Shown: piece by piece, positions 18,570 to 28,185 of the stretch | Layout of the letters: every line of letters starts with the position of its first letter | Numbering within the stretch: position 1 is the first letter of the stretch | DNA from: Bradyrhizobium sp. CB1650 | GTDB taxonomy: Bacteria; Pseudomonadota; Alphaproteobacteria; Rhizobiales; Xanthobacteraceae | Length of the DNA stretch: 64,000 nucleotides | Direction: 5' to 3' | NCBI RefSeq assembly: GCF_029761915.1 | Contig: NZ_CP121695.1 | Span: forward strand, 4,369,501-4,433,500 | Notes under the pieces: generated by a model | Databases searched by the model: none | Seen by the model: the letters and a program-made list of their open reading frames with translations, nothing else | Told to the model about the DNA's origin: nothing | Program-made: the position numbers and the translations under genes

Positions 18570-19547
18570 ATGCATTCCCATTCCATTGAACAATGGACGC
18601 ATGATCACGCGTTCCTGGGCGAGCGGCACGACGAGAACGAGCGGCGCACCTGGTTCGTGGTCGTCCTGACGCTGGTGATGATGGTTGGTGAGATCCTGGC
18701 CGGCTCACTGTTCGGCTCGATGGCGCTGCTCGCCGACGGCTGGCACATGGGTACCCATGCGGCGGCCCTTGGCATCGCCGCCTTCGCCTACCGCTTCGCG
18801 CGCCGGCACCTTGGGAATGCGCACTTCACCTTCGGAACCGGCAAGTTCGGCGATCTCGCCGCCTTCTCCAGCGCGATCATTCTGGGATTGATCGCGGTGG
18901 AGATCGCCTATGAGAGCGTGCTGCGGTTGTTCACGCCCGTGCCGATCGTCTATGGCGAGGCGATCGCGGTCGCCGTGCTCGGCCTGTGCGTCAATCTTGT
19001 GAGCGCCTGGCTGCTGCGCGATAGCCATGACCATGACCACCACGGCCACGATCATGGTCACAGCCATGCGCACGATGATCACGACGATCATGACCATGAT
19101 CATCACGGCCATCACCACCACCATCACGACAACAATCTTCGCGCCGCTTACGTTCACGTCATGGCGGATGCGGCGACCTCGGTGCTGGCGATCGGTGCGC
19201 TCGTCGTTGCGATGTATTCGGGATGGGTCTGGGCCGATCCGGCCGTGGGCCTGATCGGCAGCGCGGTAATCGCGAGCTGGGCGTTTGGCCTGGTCAAGGC
19301 CTCGGGTGCGGTGCTGCTCGACGCGCGCGCAGACGAGAAGCTGGAGCGCAGCATCCGCGCGCGGATGGAAGTTGGTGACGACCGCGTCACCGATCTGCAT
19401 CTGTGGCAGGTCGGGCCCGGCCATTGCGCCGTGCTGCTCTCGGTCGTGTCGGATACGCCCGAACAGCCGGCCGTCTACAAGCAGCGGCTCGCCGGCCTGA
19501 AGGGGCTAAGCCATATCACGGTCGAGGTTGAGACCTGTCCGCACTGA
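18570..19547 (+). CDS. dmeF: Cation diffusion facilitator exporter with His-rich loop (DmeF-like)
   Basis: Proton-driven inner-membrane exporter of divalent metals. The 325-residue protein resembles DmeF exporters, which handle cobalt and nickel. Six membrane segments are visible. ALLADGWHMGTHAAAL (about residues 53-68) and YVHVMADAATSVLAIG (about 193-208) contain the metal-site residues. Between TM4 and TM5 lies an extreme His/Asp-rich loop (about 151-190). In rhizobia dmeF usually follows dmeR, but no dmeR is present. The ATG at 18570 is chosen because MHSHSIEQWTHDHAFLG is the family N-terminus. Metal specificity is inferred. Confidence 0.88.
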   Translation: MHSHSIEQWTHDHAFLGERHDENERRTWFVVVLTLVMMVGEILAGSLFGSMALLADGWHMGTHAAALGIAAFAYRFARRHLGNAHFTFGTGKFGDLAAFSSAIILGLIAVEIAYESVLRLFTPVPIVYGEAIAVAVLGLCVNLVSAWLLRDSHDHDHHGHDHGHSHAHDDHDDHDHDHHGHHHHHHDNNLRAAYVHVMADAATSVLAIGALVVAMYSGWVWADPAVGLIGSAVIASWAFGLVKASGAVLLDARADEKLERSIRARMEVGDDRVTDLHLWQVGPGHCAVLLSVVSDTPEQPAVYKQRLAGLKGLSHITVEVETCPH

Positions 19548-19644
19548 TGTGATCGGCGGCTTCGGGAATTTTCGGCCCGCGCCGGGTTTGGTCCTCGGGA
19601 TCGACGCGTGACTTCGCGCGCCGCGGTGAAAAGGAACAGCAACA

Positions 19645-20472
19645 ATGCGCCCGATCAGCCTTGCTTTCTCAGCCATCGCTCTCGTGCTCGGCGCCGCTGC
19701 GACATCCGCGCAGTCGCAGAAATCCGGTGTCGAAAGGCTCTACGTCCTCAATTGCGGCGAAGGCACCGCCGGTGACATCTCGCGCTGGTCGCCCGGCGTG
19801 AACGAGGGCAAGACCATGGACTTCGTCGATACCTGTTACCTCATCAAGCACGGGCAGGACTGGTTCCTGTGGGATACCGGCATTGCCGATGCCGTCGCCG
19901 CCATGCCCAATGGGCTCGCGCCCGCCGATCCCAAGGCCGTGACCTGGCGGCGGCCGAAGACGCTTCAGGCCCAGCTCGACCAGATCGGAGTGAAGCCAGC
20001 CGAAATCAAGGCGATGGGCGTCTCGCACACCCATCCCGATCATATCGGCAATGTCGAGATGTTTCCCCAGGTCATGCTTTACGTGCAGAAGGCCGAATAT
20101 GACTGGCCCGGTGCCAACAACGAGCCACGCTTCAAGCCCTCGCATCCCGTCGAGCTGCTCGCGGGCGACAAGGACGTATTCGGAGACGGCAGCGTGACCA
20201 TTCTGTCGACGCCCGGGCACACGCCCGGACATCAATCGCTACTGGTCAAATTGCCGAAGACCGGCGCGGTCGTGCTGTCCGGCGATGCCGTGCACTTCAA
20301 GGACAATTGGGACAACCGCCGCGTGCCCAGCATGAACGTCAACAAGGACCAGAGCTCGGCCTCGATGCAGAAGATCGCCGATACGCTCGCCAAGGAAAAG
20401 GCTCAGCTCTGGATCAACCACGACAAGGCCCAGCGCGATGGCCAGAAGCTGGCGCCGGAATTTTACGACTGA
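19645..20472 (+). CDS. Exported metallo-beta-lactamase-fold hydrolase, AHL lactonase-like
   Basis: A 275-residue metallo-beta-lactamase-fold enzyme with a signal peptide (about residues 1-22, ending SAQS). The zinc site HTHPDH spans residues 128-133, with further ligands in TPGHTPGH (about 191-198), SGDAVHF (about 212-218) and WINHD. The closest well-known relatives are N-acyl homoserine lactonases of the AttM/AiiA type, which open the lactone ring of quorum-sensing signals. The signal peptide suggests it acts in the periplasm. The substrate is not shown by the sequence. Confidence 0.82.
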   Translation: MRPISLAFSAIALVLGAAATSAQSQKSGVERLYVLNCGEGTAGDISRWSPGVNEGKTMDFVDTCYLIKHGQDWFLWDTGIADAVAAMPNGLAPADPKAVTWRRPKTLQAQLDQIGVKPAEIKAMGVSHTHPDHIGNVEMFPQVMLYVQKAEYDWPGANNEPRFKPSHPVELLAGDKDVFGDGSVTILSTPGHTPGHQSLLVKLPKTGAVVLSGDAVHFKDNWDNRRVPSMNVNKDQSSASMQKIADTLAKEKAQLWINHDKAQRDGQKLAPEFYD

Positions 20473-20575
20473 GACCCCGCAGGGACCGCGATCCCGCGTG
20501 GCACTGACTCTGCTGACATGATGGTGGCAGCAGCGCCGTGCTAGGCGGCTGTGTCGGCTCCGTGAGGGAACGCCT

Positions 20576-21508
20576 GTGGGAGAGTGGATCGGGGTTGCGA
20601 TCGCGCTGGCGTCCAGCAGCCTCGGCGGCACCGCGGCGGCGATCACCCGTTATCTCGTCGGCGGCGGCGACCCGATCCTTCTTGCGATCCTGCGCTGGGG
20701 CATCGGCTTTGCCTGCCTGTTGCCGAGTGCACTCGTGCTCGGCGTCCGCTGGCCGTCGCCGCGCGACCTGCCGGCCGTGGCGCTGCTCGGCATTTGCTTC
20801 TTCGGCCTGTTCTTCATCCTCTACAACATCGCGGTGTCCTATACGACCGCCGCGCGCGCCAGTCTGGCGTTGGCCACACTGCCGCTCCACACCATGGTGG
20901 TCGGTGCGCTTCTCGGCGTCGAGCGGCTGACGGTGCGCAAGATCACGGGCGTCGGCATCGCCGTGCTCGGCGTTGCCGGCGCGCTCGCGGCGGGGCTGGC
21001 GCAAAGCCCGCCGGGCGCCTGGCGCGGCGAGTTGATCATGACCGGGGCCGTGTTCTGCATGGCCTTCTACAACGTGCTGTCGCGCCCGCTGATGCAGCGT
21101 TCCAGTGCGCTCGGCTTTCTCACCGTCGGCATGGGCGCGGGCGCCGTCGCGCTGATCCTGGCGGGCTTTTTGCGCGGCAGCTTTGCGGCGCTCCAGCATT
21201 TCACCGCGGCGCAGTGGACCGCCGGCGTCTATCTCGGCGTTGGCGGCGGCGCGCTCGCCTTCATCCTCTGGGTCAAGGCGCTGGAACGTGCCACGCCGAC
21301 CCGCGTCGCCAATACGATGACAGTCAATCCGATTGCGGCTGCCTTGCTCGCAGCGCTGCTGGTCGGCGAGCCGATCACGCCCAATCTGCTCGTCGGGCTC
21401 GTCGCGGTGTTCGCCGGCATCTGGATCGCCACCAGCGAAGCGAAGCCGGTCAATCCGGCCGTTGTTCGGGGCGGATCAGGAACAACGCCGCCAGTGCCGA
21501 GAGGCTGA
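20576..21508 (+). CDS. EamA/DMT family transporter
   Basis: A 310-residue inner-membrane protein with ten hydrophobic segments arranged as two EamA repeats (about residues 5-135 and 150-285), typical of drug/metabolite exporters. The GTG start at 20576 has an AGGG ribosome site 10 bases upstream. Its last 59 bases overlap the end of the convergent MFS gene, which is unusual in extent. The substrate cannot be predicted. Confidence 0.85.
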   Translation: MGEWIGVAIALASSSLGGTAAAITRYLVGGGDPILLAILRWGIGFACLLPSALVLGVRWPSPRDLPAVALLGICFFGLFFILYNIAVSYTTAARASLALATLPLHTMVVGALLGVERLTVRKITGVGIAVLGVAGALAAGLAQSPPGAWRGELIMTGAVFCMAFYNVLSRPLMQRSSALGFLTVGMGAGAVALILAGFLRGSFAALQHFTAAQWTAGVYLGVGGGALAFILWVKALERATPTRVANTMTVNPIAAALLAALLVGEPITPNLLVGLVAVFAGIWIATSEAKPVNPAVVRGGSGTTPPVPRG

Positions 21509-22649
21509 GCGCGGACGAGACGATCAACACCTTGGCTCCCATGACATCGATGAGCAGGCCGAAGGCGAGCGGCGCCACCGCCTGCGCCATGCGCGCCGGC
21601 GCGCCGATGATGCCGAGGCGATAGCCGAAATCCTTCGGGCCGAAGATCGCGAGCGGCAGCGTGCCACGCGCAATCGTCAAAATGCCGTTGCCCGAGCCGT
21701 GGAACAGGGCGAAGGCGCTCGCCGCGGCGCCGCCGAAGATCGCAACGATAACCGCGCCGATCGGATGGGTCAGGCAGGCGAGCCGCGTCGACCACAGCGG
21801 ATGGAAGCGGCTGAGGAAGCCCGCTTCGAGAATGCGCGCGCCGACCTGTGCCGGGCCGATCAGCGCGCCCGCCGCGATCGCCTCGACGGGCGTCGCGCCG
21901 GTGGTCTCGAGGATACGTGGGAAATGCGCCGCCATCGCGCCGGTAACGGTCCAGACCGCGGCGAAGATAAAGGCGAGCAGGATCATCGTGCGGTCGAGCG
22001 GCAAATGCGGCCTTGGAGCCGTTGCAGCAGCGTGCTTTGCGCCCTTGATCGCCGGCAGCATGAAGAAATTCAGGGGCAGCCCGATCAGGATGTTGGCGGC
22101 GGCCCACGCAAAGCAGGTGTCGCGCCAGCCGATATGCGCCAGGCCCCAGGCGGTGAGCGGCCAGCCGACGGTCGAGGCAAACCCGGCCATCAGCGTGATG
22201 CCTGTGATCGAGCCGCGCGCCTCGTTGCCGTAGATGCGACCAAGCGCGGCGAAGGCGGCATCATAGAGTCCCATCGCCATGCCGATGCCGAGCACGAGCC
22301 AGGCGATCGCCATCACCATGACCGATTGCGAGAGCCCAAGCAGCACGAGGCCCGCGGCGATCGTCAGGTTCGAGGCCGACAGCACCTGCCGTCCGCCGAC
22401 GAGGTCGATCTGTCGCCCGATACGCGGGCCGAGCATCGCGGAGATCACGAGCGACGCCGAGAACGCGCCAAAGATCCAGTTGGAGGAGACGCCGAGGTCG
22501 CGCGCCATGGGATCGGCGAGCAGGGCCGGCAGGTAGTAGCTGGAAGCCCAGGCCAGGGTCTGCGTGGTGCCAAGTGCCAGGATGATCGGAAGTTGTCGCC
22601 GGCTCATCCGCGCACGCTTCCAATCCTGGCCGAGAGAGTCGTCATCCAT
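21450..22649 (-). CDS. Major facilitator superfamily transporter
   Basis: A 399-residue protein with about twelve membrane segments. MSRRQLPIILALGTTQTLAWASSYYLPALLADPMARDLG is the start of TM1 and its loop (given here only in outline), and the GPRIGRQIDLVGGRQVL loop between TM2 and TM3 is the MFS signature. A start at ATG 22649 or at the later ATG just before RRQLP is possible. The 3' end overlaps the convergent EamA gene by 59 bases. The substrate is unknown. Confidence 0.82.
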   Translation of the reverse strand: MDDDSLGQDWKRARMSRRQLPIILALGTTQTLAWASSYYLPALLADPMARDLGVSSNWIFGAFSASLVISAMLGPRIGRQIDLVGGRQVLSASNLTIAAGLVLLGLSQSVMVMAIAWLVLGIGMAMGLYDAAFAALGRIYGNEARGSITGITLMAGFASTVGWPLTAWGLAHIGWRDTCFAWAAANILIGLPLNFFMLPAIKGAKHAAATAPRPHLPLDRTMILLAFIFAAVWTVTGAMAAHFPRILETTGATPVEAIAAGALIGPAQVGARILEAGFLSRFHPLWSTRLACLTHPIGAVIVAIFGGAAASAFALFHGSGNGILTIARGTLPLAIFGPKDFGYRLGIIGAPARMAQAVAPLAFGLLIDVMGAKVLIVSSALSLSALAALFLIRPEQRPD

Positions 22650-22788
22650 CGCATTTGCGGCCCGTGCACCGGAAGCGTCAAGCGCGCTCACGGCATATTC
22701 GGCCTGCAACGGGCGCGAGCCTCGGCGCTGCACGGCCTGCGAGCGGCTTCCGCCTTTCGCTCGTCACGAATGCGCGCCATAATGGCGC

Positions 22789-24048
22789 ATGCAATTGACC
22801 TCCCGCCTCGAGCTGATGAACTGGCTGACCGGCCAGGGGCTCACGGGCCTGCCCGAAAACGAGCTGCTCCGCGGTTTCTGCGAGCGCTGCCGCGCCGAGG
22901 GGCTGGAACTGTCGCGCGGGCTCGTCGTCATCGATACGCTGCATCCGATCTACGAGGGGCGCGGCTTCCGCTGGAGCGACCGGCCGAGCAACGAGAGCGA
23001 TGTCTTCGAATACGGCTCGACCGCGGAAGGTGACGCGGCCAAGAGCTGGCGCCGTTCGGTGTTCTTTCACATGCTCGAGCATGGTCACGACGAGATGCTG
23101 ATCGATCTCGCTGACGCGCCGTCGCTGGATTTCTCGCAGATCGGCGAGCTCGCCGAAAAGGGGCATCGGCACTATCTCGCCTTCGTGCATCGCTTCGGCG
23201 AGACCGGCGCGCTCGGCCTGATGGATTGCCTCTATTCCTGCTGGACGACGCGCCGGGCCGACGGTTTCGGCGAAGCCGAGCTCGCCGCGCTACGCGATCT
23301 CGTGCCGGTGCTGGGGCTGGCGATCAAGTCGGCGCAGCAGGTCGACATCGTACGTACGCTCGGCCGTGTCTATCTCGGGCGCGATGCCTCGGAGCAGGTC
23401 TTGCGCGGACGCATCTCGCGCGGCGTGACCGAGCGCATCAACGCCGTGCTCTGGTACTCGGATTTGCGCGGCTCGACCGGGATCAGCGAGAGCATCGGGC
23501 CGGATGAGATCATCCCGTTCCTCAACGATTATGCGCAGGCCGTGATCGACTCGATCCACGATGCCGGCGGCGACGTGTTGAAACTTATCGGCGACGGCGT
23601 GCTCGCGATGTTCACCGACGGGGACATGGCGGCGGCGCGCCGTGCGGCGCTGCGGGCCGAGCATCTGTTCCGCAAGAATGCCGTGGCGTTGAATACGCGA
23701 CGGGCGGCCGATGGCCGTCCCACCACGTCGGCCTATATCGGCCTGCATGTCGGTGAGGTCTTCTACGGCAATATCGGCAGCGAGGACCGGCTCGATTTCA
23801 CGGTGGTGGGCCCGACCGTCAACGAGGTCAGCCGCATCGCCTCGATGAGCCGCTCGGTCGACCGCGAGCTGCTGGCATCGGCGGAATTCTACCGGGGCTT
23901 GGATTCCACCGGCCGCCGCTATCTCGTCTCCACCGGCCGCTACGCGCTCCGCGGCATCGGCCGCGCGCAGGATCTTTACACGCTCGACCCGGATATCGAC
24001 GCGAGCGAGCCGGTGACGGGGAGTTACGAGCGATATCTGGCGGGTTAG
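22789..24048 (+). CDS. Class III adenylate/guanylate cyclase
   Basis: A 419-residue soluble nucleotide cyclase. The C-terminal catalytic domain (about residues 220-385) has WYSDLRGSTGISE with the first metal aspartate, GGDVLKLIGDGVLAMF with the second aspartate and an upstream lysine, and DFTVVGPTVNEVSRI with transition-state residues. The N-terminal 200 residues contain no membrane segment and no domain that I can name with confidence; they may be a sensor. Rhizobia carry many such cyclases. It stands 139 bases from the divergent MFS gene. Confidence 0.88.
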   Translation: MQLTSRLELMNWLTGQGLTGLPENELLRGFCERCRAEGLELSRGLVVIDTLHPIYEGRGFRWSDRPSNESDVFEYGSTAEGDAAKSWRRSVFFHMLEHGHDEMLIDLADAPSLDFSQIGELAEKGHRHYLAFVHRFGETGALGLMDCLYSCWTTRRADGFGEAELAALRDLVPVLGLAIKSAQQVDIVRTLGRVYLGRDASEQVLRGRISRGVTERINAVLWYSDLRGSTGISESIGPDEIIPFLNDYAQAVIDSIHDAGGDVLKLIGDGVLAMFTDGDMAAARRAALRAEHLFRKNAVALNTRRAADGRPTTSAYIGLHVGEVFYGNIGSEDRLDFTVVGPTVNEVSRIASMSRSVDRELLASAEFYRGLDSTGRRYLVSTGRYALRGIGRAQDLYTLDPDIDASEPVTGSYERYLAG

Positions 24049-24090
24049 CCCCGCCTATACCAACACACCCTGTCATTGCGAGCGCAGGCG

Positions 24091-25335
24091 CTAGCAGCGC
24101 GCCGCCGCGCCGTCCTCCACCATCTTCGGCTGCCGATCCAATGCCACCGCAGGCGAGAGCCAGATCACCAGCGCCTGCACGGCGAACACCGCCGCAGCGA
24201 GATAGAGGCATGCTTCCGCGCTCCAGACGCCGCCGACGACTGCGCCGAGCGCCGAGCCGAGCGGACGGGCGCCGTAGCTCATGATGTTGATCGCGGAGAC
24301 GCGGCCGAGCAGGCGCGGCGGCGTTACGGACTGGCGCAATGTCGTGGTCGAGATCACCCAGAGGATCGGCCCGACGCCGAGCAGGAAGAAGCTCAAGCCC
24401 GCAAGCCACGGCGAGGGGACCAGCACCGTCAGCGCCATCACCACCGCGGCGACGAAACCGGTGACCGGGCCGAGGCCGATGACGGTGCCGAAGGCGATGC
24501 GGCGCATTACGCGCGTGGCAAGCAGCGCGCCGATGACCATGCCAACGCCGTACATCGCCAGCACGATGCCGACGCCAGTGGCCGATAGGCCGAGATGGCG
24601 CACGGCATAGGGTACGAACACCGCGAGCTGCAGGAACCAGCCGGTGTTGAAGATGAATTGGGTGATAAACACCGGCCGCAGCAACGCGTGGTGGAACACG
24701 AAGGCCGCGCCCTCGCGGATGTCCTGGAGCGGATGGCGCCGCGGCGTGGGCGCACGGGCCGGCTCGTAAAGGCCGGAGAGCAGCACCACGGCGACGGCCG
24801 AAAGCGCGGCGGCAAAAGCGAAGGCGGGGCTGGCGCCAAGCCAGCCGACCAGCGCGCCGCCGAGCGCAGGTCCGCTGGCAAAGGCGATGGTGCGCGCCAG
24901 CTCGATCCGCGCATTCGCCGCCGGCAACAGCTCCGCACCCACCAGCGAGGGCACCAGCGCCGGCGCGGCCACGCTGTAGACGACGGTGCCGCACACCGCG
25001 GCAAAGCCGAGCAGCGCCAGCAGTGGCAGATTGAGCGCGCCGACCCCGAGCAGCAGTACGACGGCCGCGAGCGCGGCAGCCCGCAGTGCTTCTGCGCCCG
25101 CCATCAGCGAACGACGGGAGATGCGGTCGGCGAGCAGGCCGGCCGGGATCGCGAACAGCACGAAGGGTAAGGTGAGGGCGGTCTGCAGCAGGCCGGTCTG
25201 GCCCTCTGCGACGCCGAGGGTCAGCACGGCAACGATGGGCGCGGCCGCGAGCGCGATTTGTTCAGCGGATTGCGCGGCCAGGTTGGACCAGGCGAGGCGG
25301 TTGAATGTCTCGGGAAGACGAGGAGTCGTTGACAT
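24091..25335 (-). CDS. MFS transporter (enterobactin-exporter-like)
   Basis: A 414-residue protein with about twelve membrane segments. The GLLADRISRRSLMAGAEALR loop between TM2 and TM3 is the MFS signature, and the overall layout resembles the MFS_3 group that includes enterobactin exporters and macrolide pumps. The ATG at 25335 is chosen because the conserved MSTTPRLPETFNRLAWSNL start lies there; ORF extension upstream enters the mntH control region. A fragment of the family A intergenic repeat (24071-24090) lies just past its stop. It is divergent from mntH with 167 bases between. Confidence 0.82.
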   Translation of the reverse strand: MSTTPRLPETFNRLAWSNLAAQSAEQIALAAAPIVAVLTLGVAEGQTGLLQTALTLPFVLFAIPAGLLADRISRRSLMAGAEALRAAALAAVVLLLGVGALNLPLLALLGFAAVCGTVVYSVAAPALVPSLVGAELLPAANARIELARTIAFASGPALGGALVGWLGASPAFAFAAALSAVAVVLLSGLYEPARAPTPRRHPLQDIREGAAFVFHHALLRPVFITQFIFNTGWFLQLAVFVPYAVRHLGLSATGVGIVLAMYGVGMVIGALLATRVMRRIAFGTVIGLGPVTGFVAAVVMALTVLVPSPWLAGLSFFLLGVGPILWVISTTTLRQSVTPPRLLGRVSAINIMSYGARPLGSALGAVVGGVWSAEACLYLAAAVFAVQALVIWLSPAVALDRQPKMVEDGAAARC

Positions 25336-25455
25336 GGCACATGTCCTGCAAAGTGATCTGGCGCCAGTATTCGCCTCCGAAAACGGCCAAACCCACCCGC
25401 TTCCCGACAGGGCACGGCAAAACCGTCCCACAACGGAACCGGTGCGGCTAGATGC

Positions 25456-25474
25456 AGTTGCAAATGAGTTGCAA
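25456..25474. promoter_or_regulatory. Candidate Mur/Fur-type manganese operator before mntH
   Basis: AGTTGCAA occurs twice as a direct repeat 11 bases apart (25456-25463 and 25467-25474). Because TTGCAA is self-complementary the site is also an inverted repeat TTGCAA-N5-TTGCAA. It ends 28 bases before the mntH ATG. Bradyrhizobium mntH is known to be repressed by the Fur-family protein Mur with manganese, and this element is the best candidate site. It could also affect the divergent MFS gene. Confidence 0.55.
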
Positions 25475-25502
25475 TAAGCCTCGACTTCGGTATTCTGCCA
25501 GC

Positions 25503-26855
25503 ATGGATGCCCGTTCGCCCGATTTGACCCCCGACGCCGCCGGTTGGCGCCGCGACGCGCCTACCACCAAGAGCCTGGCCGAGGTGAATGCCACGGTCGC
25601 CGTTCCCACGGCCGGCCGCTGGTGGCGGCGGTTGCTCGCCTTTGTCGGTCCGGGCTACCTCGTCTCGGTCGGCTACATGGACCCGGGCAATTGGGCGACC
25701 GACCTCGCCGGCGGGTCGAAGTTCGGCTACACGCTGCTCTCGGTCATCCTGCTTTCGAACCTGATGGCGATCCTGCTGCAGTCGCTCGCAGCAAGGCTCG
25801 GCATCGTCACCGACCGCGACCTCGCGCAAGCCTGCCGCGCGACCTATTCGCCCGCGGTGAACTTTCTGCTCTGGCTTGCCTGCGAGGCGGCGATCATCGC
25901 CTGCGATCTCGCCGAGGTCATCGGCACCGCGATTGCTCTCAAGCTGTTGTTCGGCATCCCGCTGATCGGGGGCGCGCTGCTCGCGGCGCTCGACGCCTTT
26001 CTGTTGCTGCTGTTGATGAACCGCGGCTTCCGCTTCCTGGAAGCCTTCGTCATCGCGCTGCTTGCCGTGATCGCGGTCTGCTTCGCGATACAGATCGCGG
26101 CCGCGGCGCCGCCGGTCGCCGAGGTGCTGCGCGGCTTTGCGCCGAAGACGGAGATCTTCACCAATCCGGAGATGCTCTACATCGCGATCGGCATCATCGG
26201 TGCCACCGTGATGCCGCACAATCTCTATCTGCACTCCTCGATCGTGCAGACGCGCGCCTATGAGCGCAACGAGGCCGGTCGGCGCGAGGCGATCAAATGG
26301 GCGACGACGGACTCAACCGTCGCGCTGATGCTGGCGCTGTTCATCAATGCCGCGATCCTCGTGGTCGCAGCGGCGACCTTCCATGGAAGCGGCCATTCCG
26401 ACGTCGCCGAGATCGGCCAGGCCTTCGAGCTGCTGTCACCGCTGCTCGGCCTCGGCATCGCCTCGACGCTGTTCGCGGTGGCGCTGCTCGCCTCGGGCCT
26501 GAACTCGACGGTAACGGCGACCCTCGCGGGCCAGATCGTGATGGAGGGCTTTCTCGACCTGCGCCTGCCGAGCTGGGCGCGGCGCCTGCTGACGCGGGGC
26601 ATCGCGATCGTTCCGGTCATCATCGTCACGGCTGTCTATGGCGAGCGTGGTACGGTCGATCTGTTGGTGTTCAGCCAAGTCGTGCTGTCGATGCAGCTTC
26701 CCTTCGCCGTCATCCCGCTGGTGCGCTTCGTCTCCGACCGCCGCAAGATGGGCAAGTTCGCGATTCCGACGTCAGTCGCAGCGATCGCGTGGATCGTGGC
26801 GGGCGTGATCGTGATTTTGAACGTGAAGTTGCTGTTCGACACGATGTTCGGCTAA
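25503..26855 (+). CDS. mntH: Manganese/divalent metal transporter, Nramp family
   Basis: Proton-coupled inner-membrane importer of manganese, the main Mn uptake route in Bradyrhizobium. The 450-residue protein has eleven membrane segments. [17 protein letters not shown] (about residues 57-73) is the TM1 Nramp DPGN metal site, and [16 protein letters not shown] (about 228-243) is the TM6 MPHN site. The ATG at 25503 follows the putative Mur operator by 28 bases; an in-frame ATG at 25452 would place the operator inside the coding region and is rejected. Confidence 0.94.
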   Translation: MDARSPDLTPDAAGWRRDAPTTKSLAEVNATVAVPTAGRWWRRLLAFVGPGYLVSVGYMDPGNWATDLAGGSKFGYTLLSVILLSNLMAILLQSLAARLGIVTDRDLAQACRATYSPAVNFLLWLACEAAIIACDLAEVIGTAIALKLLFGIPLIGGALLAALDAFLLLLLMNRGFRFLEAFVIALLAVIAVCFAIQIAAAAPPVAEVLRGFAPKTEIFTNPEMLYIAIGIIGATVMPHNLYLHSSIVQTRAYERNEAGRREAIKWATTDSTVALMLALFINAAILVVAAATFHGSGHSDVAEIGQAFELLSPLLGLGIASTLFAVALLASGLNSTVTATLAGQIVMEGFLDLRLPSWARRLLTRGIAIVPVIIVTAVYGERGTVDLLVFSQVVLSMQLPFAVIPLVRFVSDRRKMGKFAIPTSVAAIAWIVAGVIVILNVKLLFDTMFG

Positions 26856-26889
26856 ACGATCAGCGGCCGCGCCGAAGCCCGGTTGTCCG

Positions 26890-27270
26890 CTATGGCCTGC
26901 GACGAGCCTTTCGGCGCCTGGACGGCTGGAAAGTCACGCGGCGTCGCGGCTCGTATGGGCTGAACGGATTCACATCGAGATCGACAATCTTCACGCATTG
27001 CTGGCGCTCGCGATGACTTGAGCCCGTGCGCCATTCGCCACTGCGGAGTTCGACGTTGTTCATCTCGGCGACCTTGAAACACTCCCATTCGCCCTCGGGC
27101 GGCAGACCTTTGCTGGAGCCGCCATAAAACTGGAAGGCAAGTGTGTATTCCTCGCCATTGGTATGGCCCAATATTGCCGGGCAAATTGCGCGGGGATAGC
27201 CTTGGTAGAAGCAGAGCACCTGCTGCCGCTCGATCATTGCCCGCGCGATCAATTCATAGGTGCTCGACAA
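26890..27270 (-). CDS. Conserved hypothetical protein, 126 aa
   Basis: The protein starts MSSTYELIARAMIERQQV and contains CFYQGYPRAICP, QFYGGSSKGLP and GEWECFKVAEMNNVELR, a pattern shared by small proteins of many proteobacteria that I recall only as hypothetical; it is loosely like WYL-type beta barrels. The C-terminal 25 residues are strongly basic. The start codon is TTG, preceded by a very strong AAGGAGGT ribosome site 7 bases upstream, which decides the start. Confidence 0.75.
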   Translation of the reverse strand: MSSTYELIARAMIERQQVLCFYQGYPRAICPAILGHTNGEEYTLAFQFYGGSSKGLPPEGEWECFKVAEMNNVELRSGEWRTGSSHRERQQCVKIVDLDVNPFSPYEPRRRVTFQPSRRRKARRRP

Positions 27271-27340
27271 GGAAACCTCCTTACCCGCTCCTTTCCCTCA
27301 CAAATTCAATTGATCGGTCCCAACAAGACCGGCGCGCCAG

Positions 27341-28117
27341 TCAATCCTGCGGCTCCGAGGCAGAGTCCCCTTGCGCATCGATGCGCAGCCAGCCGGAGGG
27401 GGCGAGGCGCTGCTGCGGCAGGAAGCGGGCCTTGTAGTCCATCTTCTTCGAGCCTTCGATCCAGTAGCCGAGATAGACGTAAGGCAGGCCCTGGCGGCGG
27501 GCGCGGGCGATATGGTCGAGGATCATGAAGGTGCCGAGCGAGCGGCTGACCTGGCTCGGCTCGAAGAAGGAATAGACCATCGACAGCCCGTCGCTGAGCA
27601 CGTCGGTGAGCGCCACCGCGAGCAGCTCCTCGCCACGACCGGTGATGCCGCTGTCGGGGCCGCGCCTGCGGTACTCAATGATGCGGGTCTCGACATGGCT
27701 GTCCTCGACCATCATGGCGTAGTCGAGCACCGTCATGTCGGCCATGCCGCCGTGGCGGTGGCGGGCGTCGAGATAGGCACGGAACACCGAATATTGTTCG
27801 GAGGTCGGCACCGCGCTGCGCTGCTCACCGATGACGTCGGCATTGCGCGCCAGCACTTTGCGGAAATTTCGGGAGGGACGGAACTCGTTGGCGATGACCC
27901 GGACCGAGACGCAGGCGCGGCACTGGTCACAGGCGGGCCGGTAGGCGATCGACTGGCTGCGGCGGAACCCGCCATGAGTGAGGAGGTCGTTCAGGTCGCC
28001 GGCACGGTCCCCGACGAGATGCGTGAACACCTTGCGCTCATGCCGGCCTGGCAGATAGGGGCAGGGGGATGGCGCGGTGAGGTAAAACTGTGGGGTGTCG
28101 CGCGAGTGCTGGGTCAA
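27341..28117 (-). CDS. bpt: Aspartate/glutamate leucyltransferase (arginyltransferase-like)
   Basis: Adds leucine from Leu-tRNA to proteins with N-terminal Asp or Glu, marking them for ClpS/ClpAP in the bacterial N-end rule. The 258-residue length is normal. The N-terminal [17 protein letters not shown] (about residues 18-34) and the cysteine cluster [12 protein letters not shown] (about 64-75) match the ATE1/Bpt N-terminal domain. [19 protein letters not shown] and [18 protein letters not shown] are the C-terminal acyltransferase motifs. It is a lone leftward gene. Confidence 0.92.
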   Translation of the reverse strand: MTQHSRDTPQFYLTAPSPCPYLPGRHERKVFTHLVGDRAGDLNDLLTHGGFRRSQSIAYRPACDQCRACVSVRVIANEFRPSRNFRKVLARNADVIGEQRSAVPTSEQYSVFRAYLDARHRHGGMADMTVLDYAMMVEDSHVETRIIEYRRRGPDSGITGRGEELLAVALTDVLSDGLSMVYSFFEPSQVSRSLGTFMILDHIARARRQGLPYVYLGYWIEGSKKMDYKARFLPQQRLAPSGWLRIDAQGDSASEPQD

Positions 28118-28185
28118 GGTTCGTCGTGGGCCTCCGAAGTGGATATCAGCATCGCGCTACGGAGGCCGCCGGTCAATCGATTAGC

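Noticed and set aside
19024..19140. Possible CRISPR or tandem DNA repeat
   Set aside because: The repeats are CAT/GAC codons of a His/Asp-rich protein loop, with no spacers or constant repeat length.
26852..27184. A 110-codon leftward frame overlapping the 126-residue hypothetical gene
   Set aside because: The alternative frame at 26890-27270 has a far better ribosome site and conserved motifs.
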